Source of the DNA: a virus
DNA length: 47,105 nucleotides
Strand: one strand, 5' to 3'
IMG/VR virus record: IMGVR_UViG_3300027763_000088
Span: 1-47,105 of that record
The notes beneath the pieces are model-generated. The model was not told where the DNA came from. It saw nothing but the letters and a program-made list of their open reading frames with translations, and searched no databases. Positions 6,197 through 14,618 of this stretch are shown here, in pieces (position 1 is the stretch's first letter; each line of letters starts with the position of its first letter). The position numbers and the translations under genes were made by a program.

Positions 6197-7900
6197 ATGG
6201 ACAGCACGCAAGGGCCCGCCGAACAGCGCTACGAGAAGCTGCGATCTGATCGTGACCGCTGGCTGGCCCGCGCCCGGCGGTCGTGCAGGCTGACGCTGCC
6301 CTGGCTGGTGCCGGCCGCCAACGACCCCGACCAGGGGCAGCCGGAGACGTATCCCCTCCCGTGGAATGACATCGGCGCCGAGGGCCATCAGCACCTGGCC
6401 AGCCGCTGGCTACTGGCGGTCATGCCGGCGTCCGAGAGCTTCTTCAAATACACGATCGACGAAAAGCAGCGGGCCACCCTGATCTCCGATGCCCGCCAAG
6501 CCGGGACGGCAGAGGATGACATCGCCAAATCTCTGGTGGAGTTCGACCGCAGCCTGCTGGCGCTGGAACAATCGGTGCTGCGCGAGATCAACTCCACCCA
6601 CGATCGTGCGGTGGTGCTGGAGGCGATGGTCCACCTGGTGGGTCCCGGCAACATCTTGCTTTACGACGATGAGGAAGACGGGCTCAGTTGTTTCCACCTG
6701 AACCGCTACGTGTTGAAGCGGGACCCAATGGGTCGGCCGCTGGAGGCGGTGATCTGCGAGAGCTTCGCTGAAGACAGCCTGCCAAAAGTTGTGGCCGAGC
6801 ACCTGGGCCTGCTCGATGACGAGGAGGAAGAGGACGACAGCCCCGACCCGGTGGCCACCGCCAAAATAATGAACGAGGAGGAGGTGATTAAGGTCTATAC
6901 CCATGTGGAGTGGGACTACAGCAAAGGCAAGGTCCACTGGTGCCAGGAATGCAAGGGGGAAGAAATCGACGGGCAGGAGAAGGAAGTCAATATTGAAATC
7001 TCGCCATGGATGCCACTACGGGCAACCCGTGTAGACAGCTGTGATTACGGGCCTGGCTACATCGAGTCTCGCTGTTTGGCGGCACTTCAAACTGCGGAAT
7101 CCCTCAGCCAGGCCGTGACCGAAGGGGCAATGATTGCCGCCGAAAGCAAGAACCTTGTCCGGCCCGGCGGCAGCACTTCGATCAAGGACCTGGTGGCATG
7201 CCGCAACGGCGGCTATGTGATCGGTCACCCAGACGACGTGAAAGAGCTGGGCTCCGATGGCCGCAAGGGGCAGGGTCTTGTGGTGGCAGAAGCCCGCCTG
7301 GCCCGGGTGGAGGCATCGCTGAAGCGTGCCTTCATGATGAGCAATGTCCGCGATTCAGAGCGGACCACCGCTGAGGAGATTCGGATGGTGGCGTTGCAAA
7401 TGGATGAGGGGCAGGTCGGCATCTACAGCATCCTCACGACCGAATTCCAGAATCCGTACATCACCCGCAAGCTTCACGTCCTGACCCGCCAGGGAAAGAT
7501 CCAGCTGCCCAAGGATCTGGTCAAGCCGGTGGTGAGTGTTGGCCTGGCAGCCGTTGGCCGGGGCAACGATCTGGAGAAGATGCTGCGGTTCCTCCAAGGC
7601 CTTGATGCGCTGGCCAAGATCGTTGGCCCCCAGGAGATCGCGGCTCGTGTCGATGTGAGCGATGCCATCACCAGGCTTAGCAACGGGCTGGGCCTGGAAT
7701 CGATCGACCTCGTGCTGTCAGAGCAAAAGGTCAATGAGATCAAGGCCCAGCAACAGCAGGCAGCGCAGCAGCAGCAGCTGATGCAAAGCCCCATGGCGGA
7801 CCCAGCGAAGTTGGCGACCGCTGCGGCCACGGCCCAGCAGATGCAACAGGACCCGATGCAGGGCGAACCCCCGCCCCCTCAGCAACCCCCTGAACCATGA
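6197..7900 (+). CDS. Portal (head-tail connector) protein, gp8-like
   Basis: A 567-residue portal protein of the T7 gp8 family, forming the dodecameric ring through which DNA is packaged and ejected and on which the tail is built. Seen: an N-terminal helical region with YEKLRSDRDRWLARAR and LPWLVPAAND, a conserved GAEGHQHLASRW segment, an acidic insert (LLDDEEEEDDSPD, about residues 210-222) and a Gln-rich C-terminus (QQQQAAQQQQLMQ) as in other podoviral portals. Size is close to T7 gp8 (536 residues). The stop overlaps the scaffold gene's start by 4 bp (ATGA). Confidence 0.93.
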   Translation: MDSTQGPAEQRYEKLRSDRDRWLARARRSCRLTLPWLVPAANDPDQGQPETYPLPWNDIGAEGHQHLASRWLLAVMPASESFFKYTIDEKQRATLISDARQAGTAEDDIAKSLVEFDRSLLALEQSVLREINSTHDRAVVLEAMVHLVGPGNILLYDDEEDGLSCFHLNRYVLKRDPMGRPLEAVICESFAEDSLPKVVAEHLGLLDDEEEEDDSPDPVATAKIMNEEEVIKVYTHVEWDYSKGKVHWCQECKGEEIDGQEKEVNIEISPWMPLRATRVDSCDYGPGYIESRCLAALQTAESLSQAVTEGAMIAAESKNLVRPGGSTSIKDLVACRNGGYVIGHPDDVKELGSDGRKGQGLVVAEARLARVEASLKRAFMMSNVRDSERTTAEEIRMVALQMDEGQVGIYSILTTEFQNPYITRKLHVLTRQGKIQLPKDLVKPVVSVGLAAVGRGNDLEKMLRFLQGLDALAKIVGPQEIAARVDVSDAITRLSNGLGLESIDLVLSEQKVNEIKAQQQQAAQQQQLMQSPMADPAKLATAAATAQQMQQDPMQGEPPPPQQPPEP

Positions 7901-8937
7901 GCACCACCCCAGAACAGCTCCTCAACCTGGTGCGCCCGGGCGAGGAGGACCGCCTAACAGCCGTGTTGGATGAGATCGAGGCGGAGGGCAGCCAGCCGAC
8001 CAGCGAGGCATGGGATATGTCTCACCCCCTCGATCGGATGCTGGCGGCTGAGGAGCGAGCCGAGCAGAAGCAGGCCACCCCCCCCCGGCGGCCCTGGCCG
8101 ACGAGGCCGCCGGCCGAGGGCGAGGGCGAGGGCGAAAACGCCGACGACCCGCTGGCCGATCTGCTCAGCCCGGCCGAGGACAACACCACCACCACCGATG
8201 GCGACCAGGCCACCGATGACGAGATCCCGGCCGAGTACCGGGGCAAGTCGCTGAAGGAGGTGATCGCCCTGGCGGAGGCCAAGGCCAAGACACCGATCAC
8301 CAGCAACGCCATCCCCCCGGAGTCCTACACCCCCGAGCTGGGCAAGGCCCTCTATGGCGATGCGTTGACCGGCCTGTTCACTGCTGCGGAGGTGAACCCC
8401 CTGCAGCTCGATGCAACCCTGCGGGCGGGGGGCGACGTGAGCGAGGCGGTGGAGGCACTGGCCACCAAAGCAGGCCTGCCCAAGGCCGTGGTGCAGACCT
8501 ACCTCGATGGGGTCAAGGCCGCCACGCCAGCCGCTGCACCGCAACTGAGCGCAGAGGACGGTGCGGCGATTCGGCAATCGGTCGGCGGCGACGAGAAGTT
8601 CCGAGCGCTGAGCGGGTGGGCCATTGCCAACCTGAGCGAGGGGGAGCTTGCCGGATACAACGCGGCGATCGACTCCGGCAACAAGGAGCTGGCCGCTTTT
8701 GCGGTGAAGGCCATCCAGGCGCGGGCCGCCGCCGCTGGCGGGAACCCACGGCAGCGCAGCGAGCCGCAACTGGCCAGGGGCGGACGAGGCCAAGCCCCGA
8801 TGCGCTTTGCTTCGCTGGAGCAGCAGAACGCGGCCGTCGATCGGCGCAACGCCGCCGGGGAGCGGCTGATGCACGTCGATCCCGTCTACGCCAAGCGGGT
8901 AAAGGCAGCGATTGCCAACTCGCCAAATTGGGCCTGA
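7897..8937 (+). CDS. Capsid assembly (scaffolding) protein, gp9-like
   Basis: A 346-residue acidic scaffolding protein placed between portal and major capsid, as in T7. It directs procapsid assembly and leaves before DNA packaging. Seen: an Asp/Glu/Pro-rich first third (EGEGEGENADDPLADLL), then the domain containing IPPESYTPELGKALYGDAL, a central helical part, and VGGDEKFRALSGWAIANLSE, which resembles the C-terminal part of gp9-like proteins. The C-terminal 80 residues are basic, as needed for capsid binding. A run of eight C at 8079-8086 codes for part of PPRR and could be slippage-prone. Confidence 0.88.
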   Translation: MSTTPEQLLNLVRPGEEDRLTAVLDEIEAEGSQPTSEAWDMSHPLDRMLAAEERAEQKQATPPRRPWPTRPPAEGEGEGENADDPLADLLSPAEDNTTTTDGDQATDDEIPAEYRGKSLKEVIALAEAKAKTPITSNAIPPESYTPELGKALYGDALTGLFTAAEVNPLQLDATLRAGGDVSEAVEALATKAGLPKAVVQTYLDGVKAATPAAAPQLSAEDGAAIRQSVGGDEKFRALSGWAIANLSEGELAGYNAAIDSGNKELAAFAVKAIQARAAAAGGNPRQRSEPQLARGGRGQAPMRFASLEQQNAAVDRRNAAGERLMHVDPVYAKRVKAAIANSPNWA

Positions 8938-8962
8938 AGTTGTAACATCGGCGCAACGACTG

Positions 8963-8976
8963 CTGCACCCGTGTAG
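8963..8976 (+). promoter_or_regulatory. Phage RNA polymerase promoter, capsid gene
   Basis: CTGCACCCGTGTAG fits the motif CTGCACCCNYGTAR exactly. It lies in the 196-bp gap before the major capsid gene, where T7 has its strongest promoter (phi10). The core resembles the published Syn5 promoter ATTGGGCACCCGTAA, with two extra bases before GTA. Transcripts would carry a leader of about 155 nt. Confidence 0.7.
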
Positions 8977-9087
8977 TGCTGGCCTTCCTGCGGGAGAGGT
9001 CCGCACACCATTCACCGGTCAAGTCAGCCGTTACAGCTACAGCGTCTCTGCATCGTTTGGCCCTCCAAGGGGGAACCGCTGAACACA

Positions 9088-9133
9088 GGTTGCAAGAAGC
9101 CACGGGCAAACAACCCAACAGCTTTTTGCAACC
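9088..9133 (+). promoter_or_regulatory. 13-bp hairpin ending at the capsid start codon
   Basis: Bases 9088-9100 (GGTTGCAAGAAGC) pair with 9121-9133 (GCTTTTTGCAACC) over 13 positions with one G-U pair, around a 20-nt loop. The stem ends directly before the ATG at 9134. No Shine-Dalgarno sequence is visible. It may stabilise the abundant capsid mRNA, serve as a processing site, or present the start codon. Confidence 0.65.
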
Positions 9134-10159
9134 ATGGCGGTTAATGATGCCTTGCTGGCCAGGCTTGGCCAGATCCAGGGGACGGGCGCGGTCGATACCG
9201 TGTTCCAGAAACTGGGGCAATCCGAGATCCTGAATGCGCTGAAGCGCAACACGGTTTTCAAGAACCTGGTCAAGACCAGGAACATCAAGGGCGGGAAGAG
9301 CTTCGACTTCCAGGTGACCGGCCGCGCTGCCGCGTCCTACGTGACGCCTGGTGTGCCGCTGCTGGGGGGCCTGGCCAGCAACTCCCCCAGTGACATCAAC
9401 GTCAAGAACATCGCCGTCGATGGCCTCATGGCCGCCGATCAGGCGATCTTTGACCTTGACCAATTGATGAATTATGCGGATGTTGCATCCGAGTTCTTCG
9501 AGCAGCTGGGCGTCGCCCTGGCCTGGGAGACCGACAAGCGCATCGCCCGCATCATCTACGCCGGTGCCAGCAACAGCACTGAACCCCTCACCCGCTCGAT
9601 CAACACTGGCCGAACCGGTTACAAAAAGACGCTCACGGCTGGCTATGCAGCTGCCTCGAAGTCCAGCAAGGGGGACGAATTGGTGAGCGCACTGGGTGAC
9701 ATCGTGACCCAGTTCAGGAAGAAGGACGTGGATCCCTCCACCCTGGTTTGCGTCCTTGCGCCGGAGGAGTACGACTATCTGACGGAAGGCACTCGTGTAA
9801 TCAACCAGGACTACAACAACGGATCAAGCGGCCCGAGCAACGGCACTGTTGCCAACGGCGCGGTCTACCGGGTCAAGGGGGTGCCCATCATGTGGTCCAA
9901 CCACTTGGTGCAGCCCGCCTATACGCTCAACACCTACGACAAGAACAGCGACTACGCCCAGGACTTGTCGAAGTGCAAGGGCCTTGTTTTCAGCAAGGAA
10001 GCCGTGGGCATGCTCACCCTGCGGGCCCCCAAACTCCAGATGACCAACCCCGACGGCGACTTCAACATCCAGTACCAAGCCACCCTGGCTGTGGCCACGC
10101 AGTCGATTGGCATCGGCCGGCTGCGGGATGAATGCGCTGCTGCGATAGTGATCCCCTAA
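9134..10159 (+). CDS. Major capsid protein, gp10-like
   Basis: A 341-residue capsid protein of the T7 gp10 type (HK97 fold), the main shell protein. Seen: MAVNDALLARLGQIQGTG, FQKLGQSEILNALKRNTVF, an N-arm/E-loop region (KSFDFQVTGRAAASYVTPG), DQLMNYADVASEFFEQLGVA, a later LVCVLAPEEYDYLTEGT, and a C-terminal AVGMLTLRAPKLQM. Its length matches T7 gp10A (345 residues). It is followed by a strong terminator, as gene 10 of T7 is. Its own promoter and a long structured leader precede it, so it can be expressed at higher level than its neighbours. Confidence 0.95.
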   Translation: MAVNDALLARLGQIQGTGAVDTVFQKLGQSEILNALKRNTVFKNLVKTRNIKGGKSFDFQVTGRAAASYVTPGVPLLGGLASNSPSDINVKNIAVDGLMAADQAIFDLDQLMNYADVASEFFEQLGVALAWETDKRIARIIYAGASNSTEPLTRSINTGRTGYKKTLTAGYAAASKSSKGDELVSALGDIVTQFRKKDVDPSTLVCVLAPEEYDYLTEGTRVINQDYNNGSSGPSNGTVANGAVYRVKGVPIMWSNHLVQPAYTLNTYDKNSDYAQDLSKCKGLVFSKEAVGMLTLRAPKLQMTNPDGDFNIQYQATLAVATQSIGIGRLRDECAAAIVIP

Positions 10160-10183
10160 GTTCTGATCGGTAGGAGCACCCAG

Positions 10184-10209
10184 GCCCTCGGCTCGCCGGG
10201 GGCTTTTTT
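10184..10209 (+). terminator. Rho-independent terminator after the capsid gene
   Basis: GCCCTCGG (10184-10191) pairs with CCGGGGGC (10196-10203) across a CTCG loop, with one T-G pair, followed by six T. It stands at the same place as T7 terminator T-phi and would reduce expression of tail genes relative to capsid. Confidence 0.9.
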
Positions 10210-10229
10210 GCGGCAACCGATAGCATGTG

Positions 10230-10245
10230 CTCTGCACTGCTGGAT
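10230..10245 (+). promoter_or_regulatory. Weak phage promoter-like site
   Basis: GCTCTGCAC at 10230-10238 is identical to the left half of the promoter sites at 28119 and 28614, but the right half (TGCTGGAT) fits poorly. It lies between the terminator and the tail gene at 10251. It may be a degenerate promoter. Confidence 0.25.
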
Positions 10246-10250
10246 CGCTC

Positions 10251-10910
10251 ATGGGCCTGGCCAACCAGTCGGCAACGCCAGGCCGCACCACGCTGCTCGA
10301 TGCGGTGAACATCCTGCTGGGCGTGATTGGCGAGGCCCCGGTCAACAGCCTTGACGACCCGGTGATGACCGAATCGAGCATCGCCGAGCGGACCCTGCTG
10401 GAGTTCCATAAGGCCGAGCAGACCAAGGGCTGGAGCTGGAATTCGGAGCAGGACTACCCCTTTGCCGTGGCCACGGACGGCACCATCACCGTGCCATCAA
10501 ACCTCACCCGCTTTGCCCCCGATCCGTTCCAGTGGGACGGGCGCTTCATTCTCCGCGGGCAGCGGGTCTACGACCGGGTGAACCGCACCTACGTGCTGAC
10601 GGGTGCCGCCGTCACACAACTCACGGCCGACGTGGTGTGGATGCTGCCCTGGGATGACTGCCCGGAGACCTACAACCGCTACGTCGTCATCCTGGGCGCC
10701 AGGGCCTTTGCTAACCGGTTCCTGGGGAGCGATTCGATCGAGCGCTACACCCAGCAAGATCTGCTGATGGCCCGGACTGAGCTGGACCGCAACGAGCTGC
10801 AGCAGCTGCAGCCCAACGCCCTGAGTGGCCAGCGTGGAGTGATGCCGTTTGGCACCTTCAACCCTGCCGCCGGACTGGCTGGTCGCAGCAGCTCGAATTG
10901 GTTCGACTGA
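10251..10910 (+). CDS. Tail tubular protein A (adaptor), gp11-like
   Basis: A 219-residue tail protein that would form the ring between portal and nozzle. Seen: TTLLDAVNILLGVIGEAPVNSLDD at the start, typical of the gp11 family, then AERTLLEFHKAEQTKGWSWN, FILRGQRVYDRVNRTYVL and YVVILGARAFANRFLGS. Length compares with 196 residues for T7 gp11. ATG at 10251 is preferred over an upstream GTG at 10227, which would overlap the promoter-like site. It overlaps the next gene by one base (TGATG). Confidence 0.9.
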   Translation: MGLANQSATPGRTTLLDAVNILLGVIGEAPVNSLDDPVMTESSIAERTLLEFHKAEQTKGWSWNSEQDYPFAVATDGTITVPSNLTRFAPDPFQWDGRFILRGQRVYDRVNRTYVLTGAAVTQLTADVVWMLPWDDCPETYNRYVVILGARAFANRFLGSDSIERYTQQDLLMARTELDRNELQQLQPNALSGQRGVMPFGTFNPAAGLAGRSSSNWFD

Positions 10911-13351
10911 TGGCTGAGCTTTTTACCTCCACGATTCCGAACCTGATCCAGGGGATCAGCCAGCAACCGGACGCCCAGCGGGATCCGACCCAGGCGGAGC
11001 TGCAGATCAATGGAGTCAGCAGCAGCGCGGAGGGCCTGCGCAAACGGGATCCAACGCAGACGCTGGCCCGGGTAAGCGCCACCAGCCTGGGGGACGTGTT
11101 CGTCCATGCGATCCTCCGCGACCGCACCGAGCGGTATCTGGCGGTGATCAGCAACAGCACCGTGAAGGTGTTTGACCTCGATGGCGTGGCGCAGACCGTC
11201 AACGCCCCCAGCGGCTACGGCTACTTGACCGGCGTGACAGATGCAAAGCGGCAGATCCGGTGCGGCACCGTGGCGGATTACACCTTCGTGGCCAGCTCGC
11301 TCAAGGTGGTGGCAATGGACTCGGCCCTGGCCCCCGCCGTGGCCAGGCCAGCAACCAACGAGGCACTGGTGTGGGTCAAGGCCGCCAACTACGGCCAGTC
11401 CTACAAGGTGAACGTGAACGGCACCCTGGCCACGGTGACGACCACAACCACGGTCAGCACAGCGATCAGCACGGCAGACATCGCCACCCAGATCAAGACG
11501 GCCTTGGCCGGAGTGGCTGGCGTCTCGATCGCCCAGGCCGGCTCAGTGCTGCATTTCACCAGCGCAAGCACCATCACGATCAGCGCCACCGATGCCAGGG
11601 CCAACACGGACATCACCGCGATCACCAATTCGGTGCAGAGCTTCACAAGCCTGCCGACAATCGCGCCGGTCGGCTACCAGGTGGAGGTGACGGGCGACCC
11701 GTCGAGCAACTTCGATGGCTACTACGTGAAGTTCGTGCCACGCACCGGCGCCGGCACTTTCGGGGAGGGCGCATGGGAAGAGTGCGTAGCGCCGGGGGCG
11801 CAGTACAAACTCAATCCCACCACCATGCCGCAGGTGCTGGTGCGGCTGCCAGCGGGCACGTGGTATTTCGGGCCCCTCAACGGTGCTGCGCTGACGGGCC
11901 TGACCCTGCCGACCTGGGGCCAGCGGGTGGCGGGCGACGGCGAATCAGCGCCGGACCCGAGCTTCGTGGGGCAAAGCGTGAACGACATCTTCATCCACCG
12001 CGGGCGGCTTGGGATCCTGGCTGATGAGAAGCGGATCTTTAGCCGGGCAAAGGATTTTTTCGCCTTCTTCCCGGAAACCGTGACAACGGTTTTGGACAGC
12101 GATCCGATCGACAAGACCGCCAGCAGTTCCAGGGTGAGTGTGCTGCGATATGCGGTGCCATTCCAGGGCGAAATGCTGCTGTTCAGTGATGATTACCAGT
12201 TTAGATCTTATGCGACCGATGCCGCTCTAACGCCAACAACAGATGCGATTACGATCCTTACGGGATACGAAATTGACACGGGCGTGCGACCGATTCAGAT
12301 GGGAGGCTCTGCTGTGTTCTGCCAGTCCAACGGGGACTGGAGCCAGCTGCGGCAGTTCTCGGTGCGCGGCGCTGGCACTGCGCTGGTGGGCGACGCGGAA
12401 AGCATTACTGATCATGTCAGCAGCTACATCCCATCCGGCATTTTTCAGCTTGCGGCGAATGACACAGGCAATTCGCTCTATTGCATCAGCAGCAAAGCCG
12501 GCTATACAAATAGGATCTATACCTACAAGTACTTTTATCGAAACAGCGGCAGCGGGGCAGAGCGGGCCCAGTCCAGCTGGAGCTACTGGGAACTTCCTGG
12601 GGCAGACAGCATCCTCTCGATCGTGGCGATCCAGGAAACGCTCTACCTCCTGGTCCAGCGAGGCGGGGAAGTGTTTCTAGAGAAAATGCCGGTGCTCGAT
12701 CGCCAGTCGGCGGCCGCAGCGCCGTATCCGCTGCTGCTCGACCGCTGGGTGAGCACTACTGCCGCCAGTCCGGCCGCCGTGCGGGTGCCGGCCGGCGCCT
12801 ACAACGCCGTAGCAAAACTGACGACCTGGACGATGCCGTTCACGATCAGGGCCACGACACAAGCGTGGTCGGCTTACCAAGCGGGCTACCAGGGCGGAGT
12901 GCTGCTAGGGGCCGCCAGCAGCGGCAACACGATCACAGCAAACGGGGATTGGTCGGCAGCGCAGGTCTATTTCGGGGAGGTCTACTCCTTTCGCTACCGG
13001 CCGTCGCGATTCAAGGCGATGCGAACCCAGGGCGGCGGGCAAGTGGCCAGCAACACGCTGCGGGCACAGGTCCGCCAGGCGCGGCTGCGTTACCACGAAA
13101 CCGGCTATTTCCAAGTGCGGGTCACGCCCACCGGCAACCGCGACGAGGCGGTTTACGTCTTCCCAGGCAGCACGATCGGCCTGCTGCAAGGTGCGGACCA
13201 GGGCCAGGCCGGAGTGTTCCCCATTCCGGTCTTTGGCCGGGGGGAAGGCAACACGGTCACGATCGAAAACGACACGGCCCACCCGTGCAAGTTTGCCAGC
13301 CTGGAGTGGACCGGGCTGATCACCGGCAAAGGGCGGGCGGTGCAGCAATGA
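10910..13351 (+). CDS. Tail tubular protein B (nozzle), gp12-like
   Basis: An 813-residue nozzle protein forming the distal tail tube. It starts ELFTSTIPNLIQGISQQPDA, a segment very well conserved in gp12 proteins, and continues EGLRKRDPTQTLARV. DIFIHRGRLGILADEKRIFS and FFAFFPETVTTVLDSDPIDK are also family landmarks, as is VPFQGEMLLFSDDYQF. It is close in length to T7 gp12 (794 residues). Bases about 12180-12560 look less GC-rich than the rest, possibly an exchanged segment. The ATG at 10910 follows the gp11 stop by overlap; the stop overlaps the next start by 4 bp. Confidence 0.95.
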   Translation: MAELFTSTIPNLIQGISQQPDAQRDPTQAELQINGVSSSAEGLRKRDPTQTLARVSATSLGDVFVHAILRDRTERYLAVISNSTVKVFDLDGVAQTVNAPSGYGYLTGVTDAKRQIRCGTVADYTFVASSLKVVAMDSALAPAVARPATNEALVWVKAANYGQSYKVNVNGTLATVTTTTTVSTAISTADIATQIKTALAGVAGVSIAQAGSVLHFTSASTITISATDARANTDITAITNSVQSFTSLPTIAPVGYQVEVTGDPSSNFDGYYVKFVPRTGAGTFGEGAWEECVAPGAQYKLNPTTMPQVLVRLPAGTWYFGPLNGAALTGLTLPTWGQRVAGDGESAPDPSFVGQSVNDIFIHRGRLGILADEKRIFSRAKDFFAFFPETVTTVLDSDPIDKTASSSRVSVLRYAVPFQGEMLLFSDDYQFRSYATDAALTPTTDAITILTGYEIDTGVRPIQMGGSAVFCQSNGDWSQLRQFSVRGAGTALVGDAESITDHVSSYIPSGIFQLAANDTGNSLYCISSKAGYTNRIYTYKYFYRNSGSGAERAQSSWSYWELPGADSILSIVAIQETLYLLVQRGGEVFLEKMPVLDRQSAAAAPYPLLLDRWVSTTAASPAAVRVPAGAYNAVAKLTTWTMPFTIRATTQAWSAYQAGYQGGVLLGAASSGNTITANGDWSAAQVYFGEVYSFRYRPSRFKAMRTQGGGQVASNTLRAQVRQARLRYHETGYFQVRVTPTGNRDEAVYVFPGSTIGLLQGADQGQAGVFPIPVFGRGEGNTVTIENDTAHPCKFASLEWTGLITGKGRAVQQ

Positions 13352-13794
13352 GATGGGCCCATGCCACCGGCGACGTGGTGGAGTTCATTGGCCACAACCT
13401 GCGGGAGGCAGATCGCGTTGAGGTGTGGCTGAGCCACCGCCTGAGCCCCCTCGACGCCGTGCGGCAGAGCTGGCTGGCCAGCCTCGAATGCCATGCCGTG
13501 GTGGATGACGACGGTGTGCCAGTGGCGTTGTGCGGTGTCTCCGGTGGTGGCGTGATCTGGTTGCTCTGCACTAATGGATTATTGGCCACGGCTGCCAATC
13601 GGCGGCAGTTCATTCGGGAGGGGAAATGCTGGGTGAACCGGTGCCTCCAGCGCTATGGTCCACTGAGCAACTGGGTTTACGCCAAAAACATGGGCTCAAT
13701 TCGGTGGCTGAAGTCGCTGGGGTTCACGGTTCACCCGCCGGCCCCATTTGGCCCCAGCTGCGCCCTGTTCTGCATGTTTGAGGAGGTGCCCTAA
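13348..13794 (+). CDS. Internal virion protein, gp13-like
   Basis: A 148-residue protein at the position of T7 gene 13. T7 gp13 has a GNAT-like appearance, and this protein shows the same layout: ATGDVVEFIGHNLREADRVE, a central VALCGVSGGGVIWLLCTNGL, then FIREGKCWVNRCLQRYGPLS, NWVYAKNMGSIRWLKSLGFT and a final hydrophobic strand. It is needed in T7 for assembly of an infectious core. The start codon overlaps the gp12 stop (ATGA), and the stop overlaps the next ATG by one base. Confidence 0.8.
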   Translation: MRWAHATGDVVEFIGHNLREADRVEVWLSHRLSPLDAVRQSWLASLECHAVVDDDGVPVALCGVSGGGVIWLLCTNGLLATAANRRQFIREGKCWVNRCLQRYGPLSNWVYAKNMGSIRWLKSLGFTVHPPAPFGPSCALFCMFEEVP

Positions 13795-14618
13795 TGGTGC
13801 TCGATCCGGTCAGCCTTGGGATTGCGGCCGTCAGCACGGCGCTCAACCTGTTTAAGGGCGCACAAGAAACTGCGGCCGCAAAGCAGGACTACCTGAACCA
13901 GAGCACCTTTCAAAAGGCGACCAATAAATTCGCCCGTTGGCAGGCCGATCAGAACCAGCGCTTCAGTGATGCGAACGCTCGCTATCAGTTCTGGGGGCAG
14001 CAGGTGCAGTACCAGCAGCAGCTGGGTTATGTCCACCAGCTGCAGAGCTTTGAGCTGGCGAAGCAGATCAACCAGGCCAACGTGGTGCGCGACAGCCGGG
14101 CCGCCGCTGGGGCGGAGTTCATCAACAACTCGCAAGCCGCCTCGAACCGCCTGCAAGAAGTGGCCATGCAGGCCGCGGTTGCGCAACAGCAGTACGGCTG
14201 GCGGACGCTGCAGGCCAGGGCCTCGGTGCAGGCCATGGATGCTGAAGGCAACTCCATCGATCGGCTGATCAACAACTACGCCAAGCAGGCCGGCGACTAC
14301 AACACGATCGCGCAGATCAACGACCAGCTGCAGCGCAACCAGTTCAGCCGGGAGCAAACCGCGATGGTGGGGCGTTACCTGAGCGAGTGGAACAGCCAGC
14401 AGTTCTACACGCCAACGACCTACATCGAGCCGATCGAGCCGTTTGCGCCGATGCCTGCGCTGATGCAGCCGGCGGCCCCCTCCATGACCGGCACCGGCCC
14501 CGGCGGTGGCGCTACGGCGCTGCGGATCGGGACGGCACTGCTGGATGGAGCAGGCACCTACATGAGCAGCGCGGCCGGGATGAAGAAGGCCGCTGGGCCC
14601 AAGACTGGGATCGCCTGA
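13794..14618 (+). CDS. Internal virion protein, gp14-like
   Basis: A 274-residue core protein at the place of T7 gene 14. T7 gp14 is ejected into the outer membrane to begin the DNA channel. Seen: a hydrophobic start (LGIAAVSTALNLFKGAQE), long Gln/Ala helices with FARWQADQNQRFSDANARYQ, and a small-residue C-terminus (ALRIGTALLDGAGTYMSSAA). The arrangement of a short N-terminal membrane-active helix and Gln-rich coiled coil matches the family. It overlaps both neighbours by one base. Confidence 0.82.
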   Translation: MVLDPVSLGIAAVSTALNLFKGAQETAAAKQDYLNQSTFQKATNKFARWQADQNQRFSDANARYQFWGQQVQYQQQLGYVHQLQSFELAKQINQANVVRDSRAAAGAEFINNSQAASNRLQEVAMQAAVAQQQYGWRTLQARASVQAMDAEGNSIDRLINNYAKQAGDYNTIAQINDQLQRNQFSREQTAMVGRYLSEWNSQQFYTPTTYIEPIEPFAPMPALMQPAAPSMTGTGPGGGATALRIGTALLDGAGTYMSSAAGMKKAAGPKTGIA

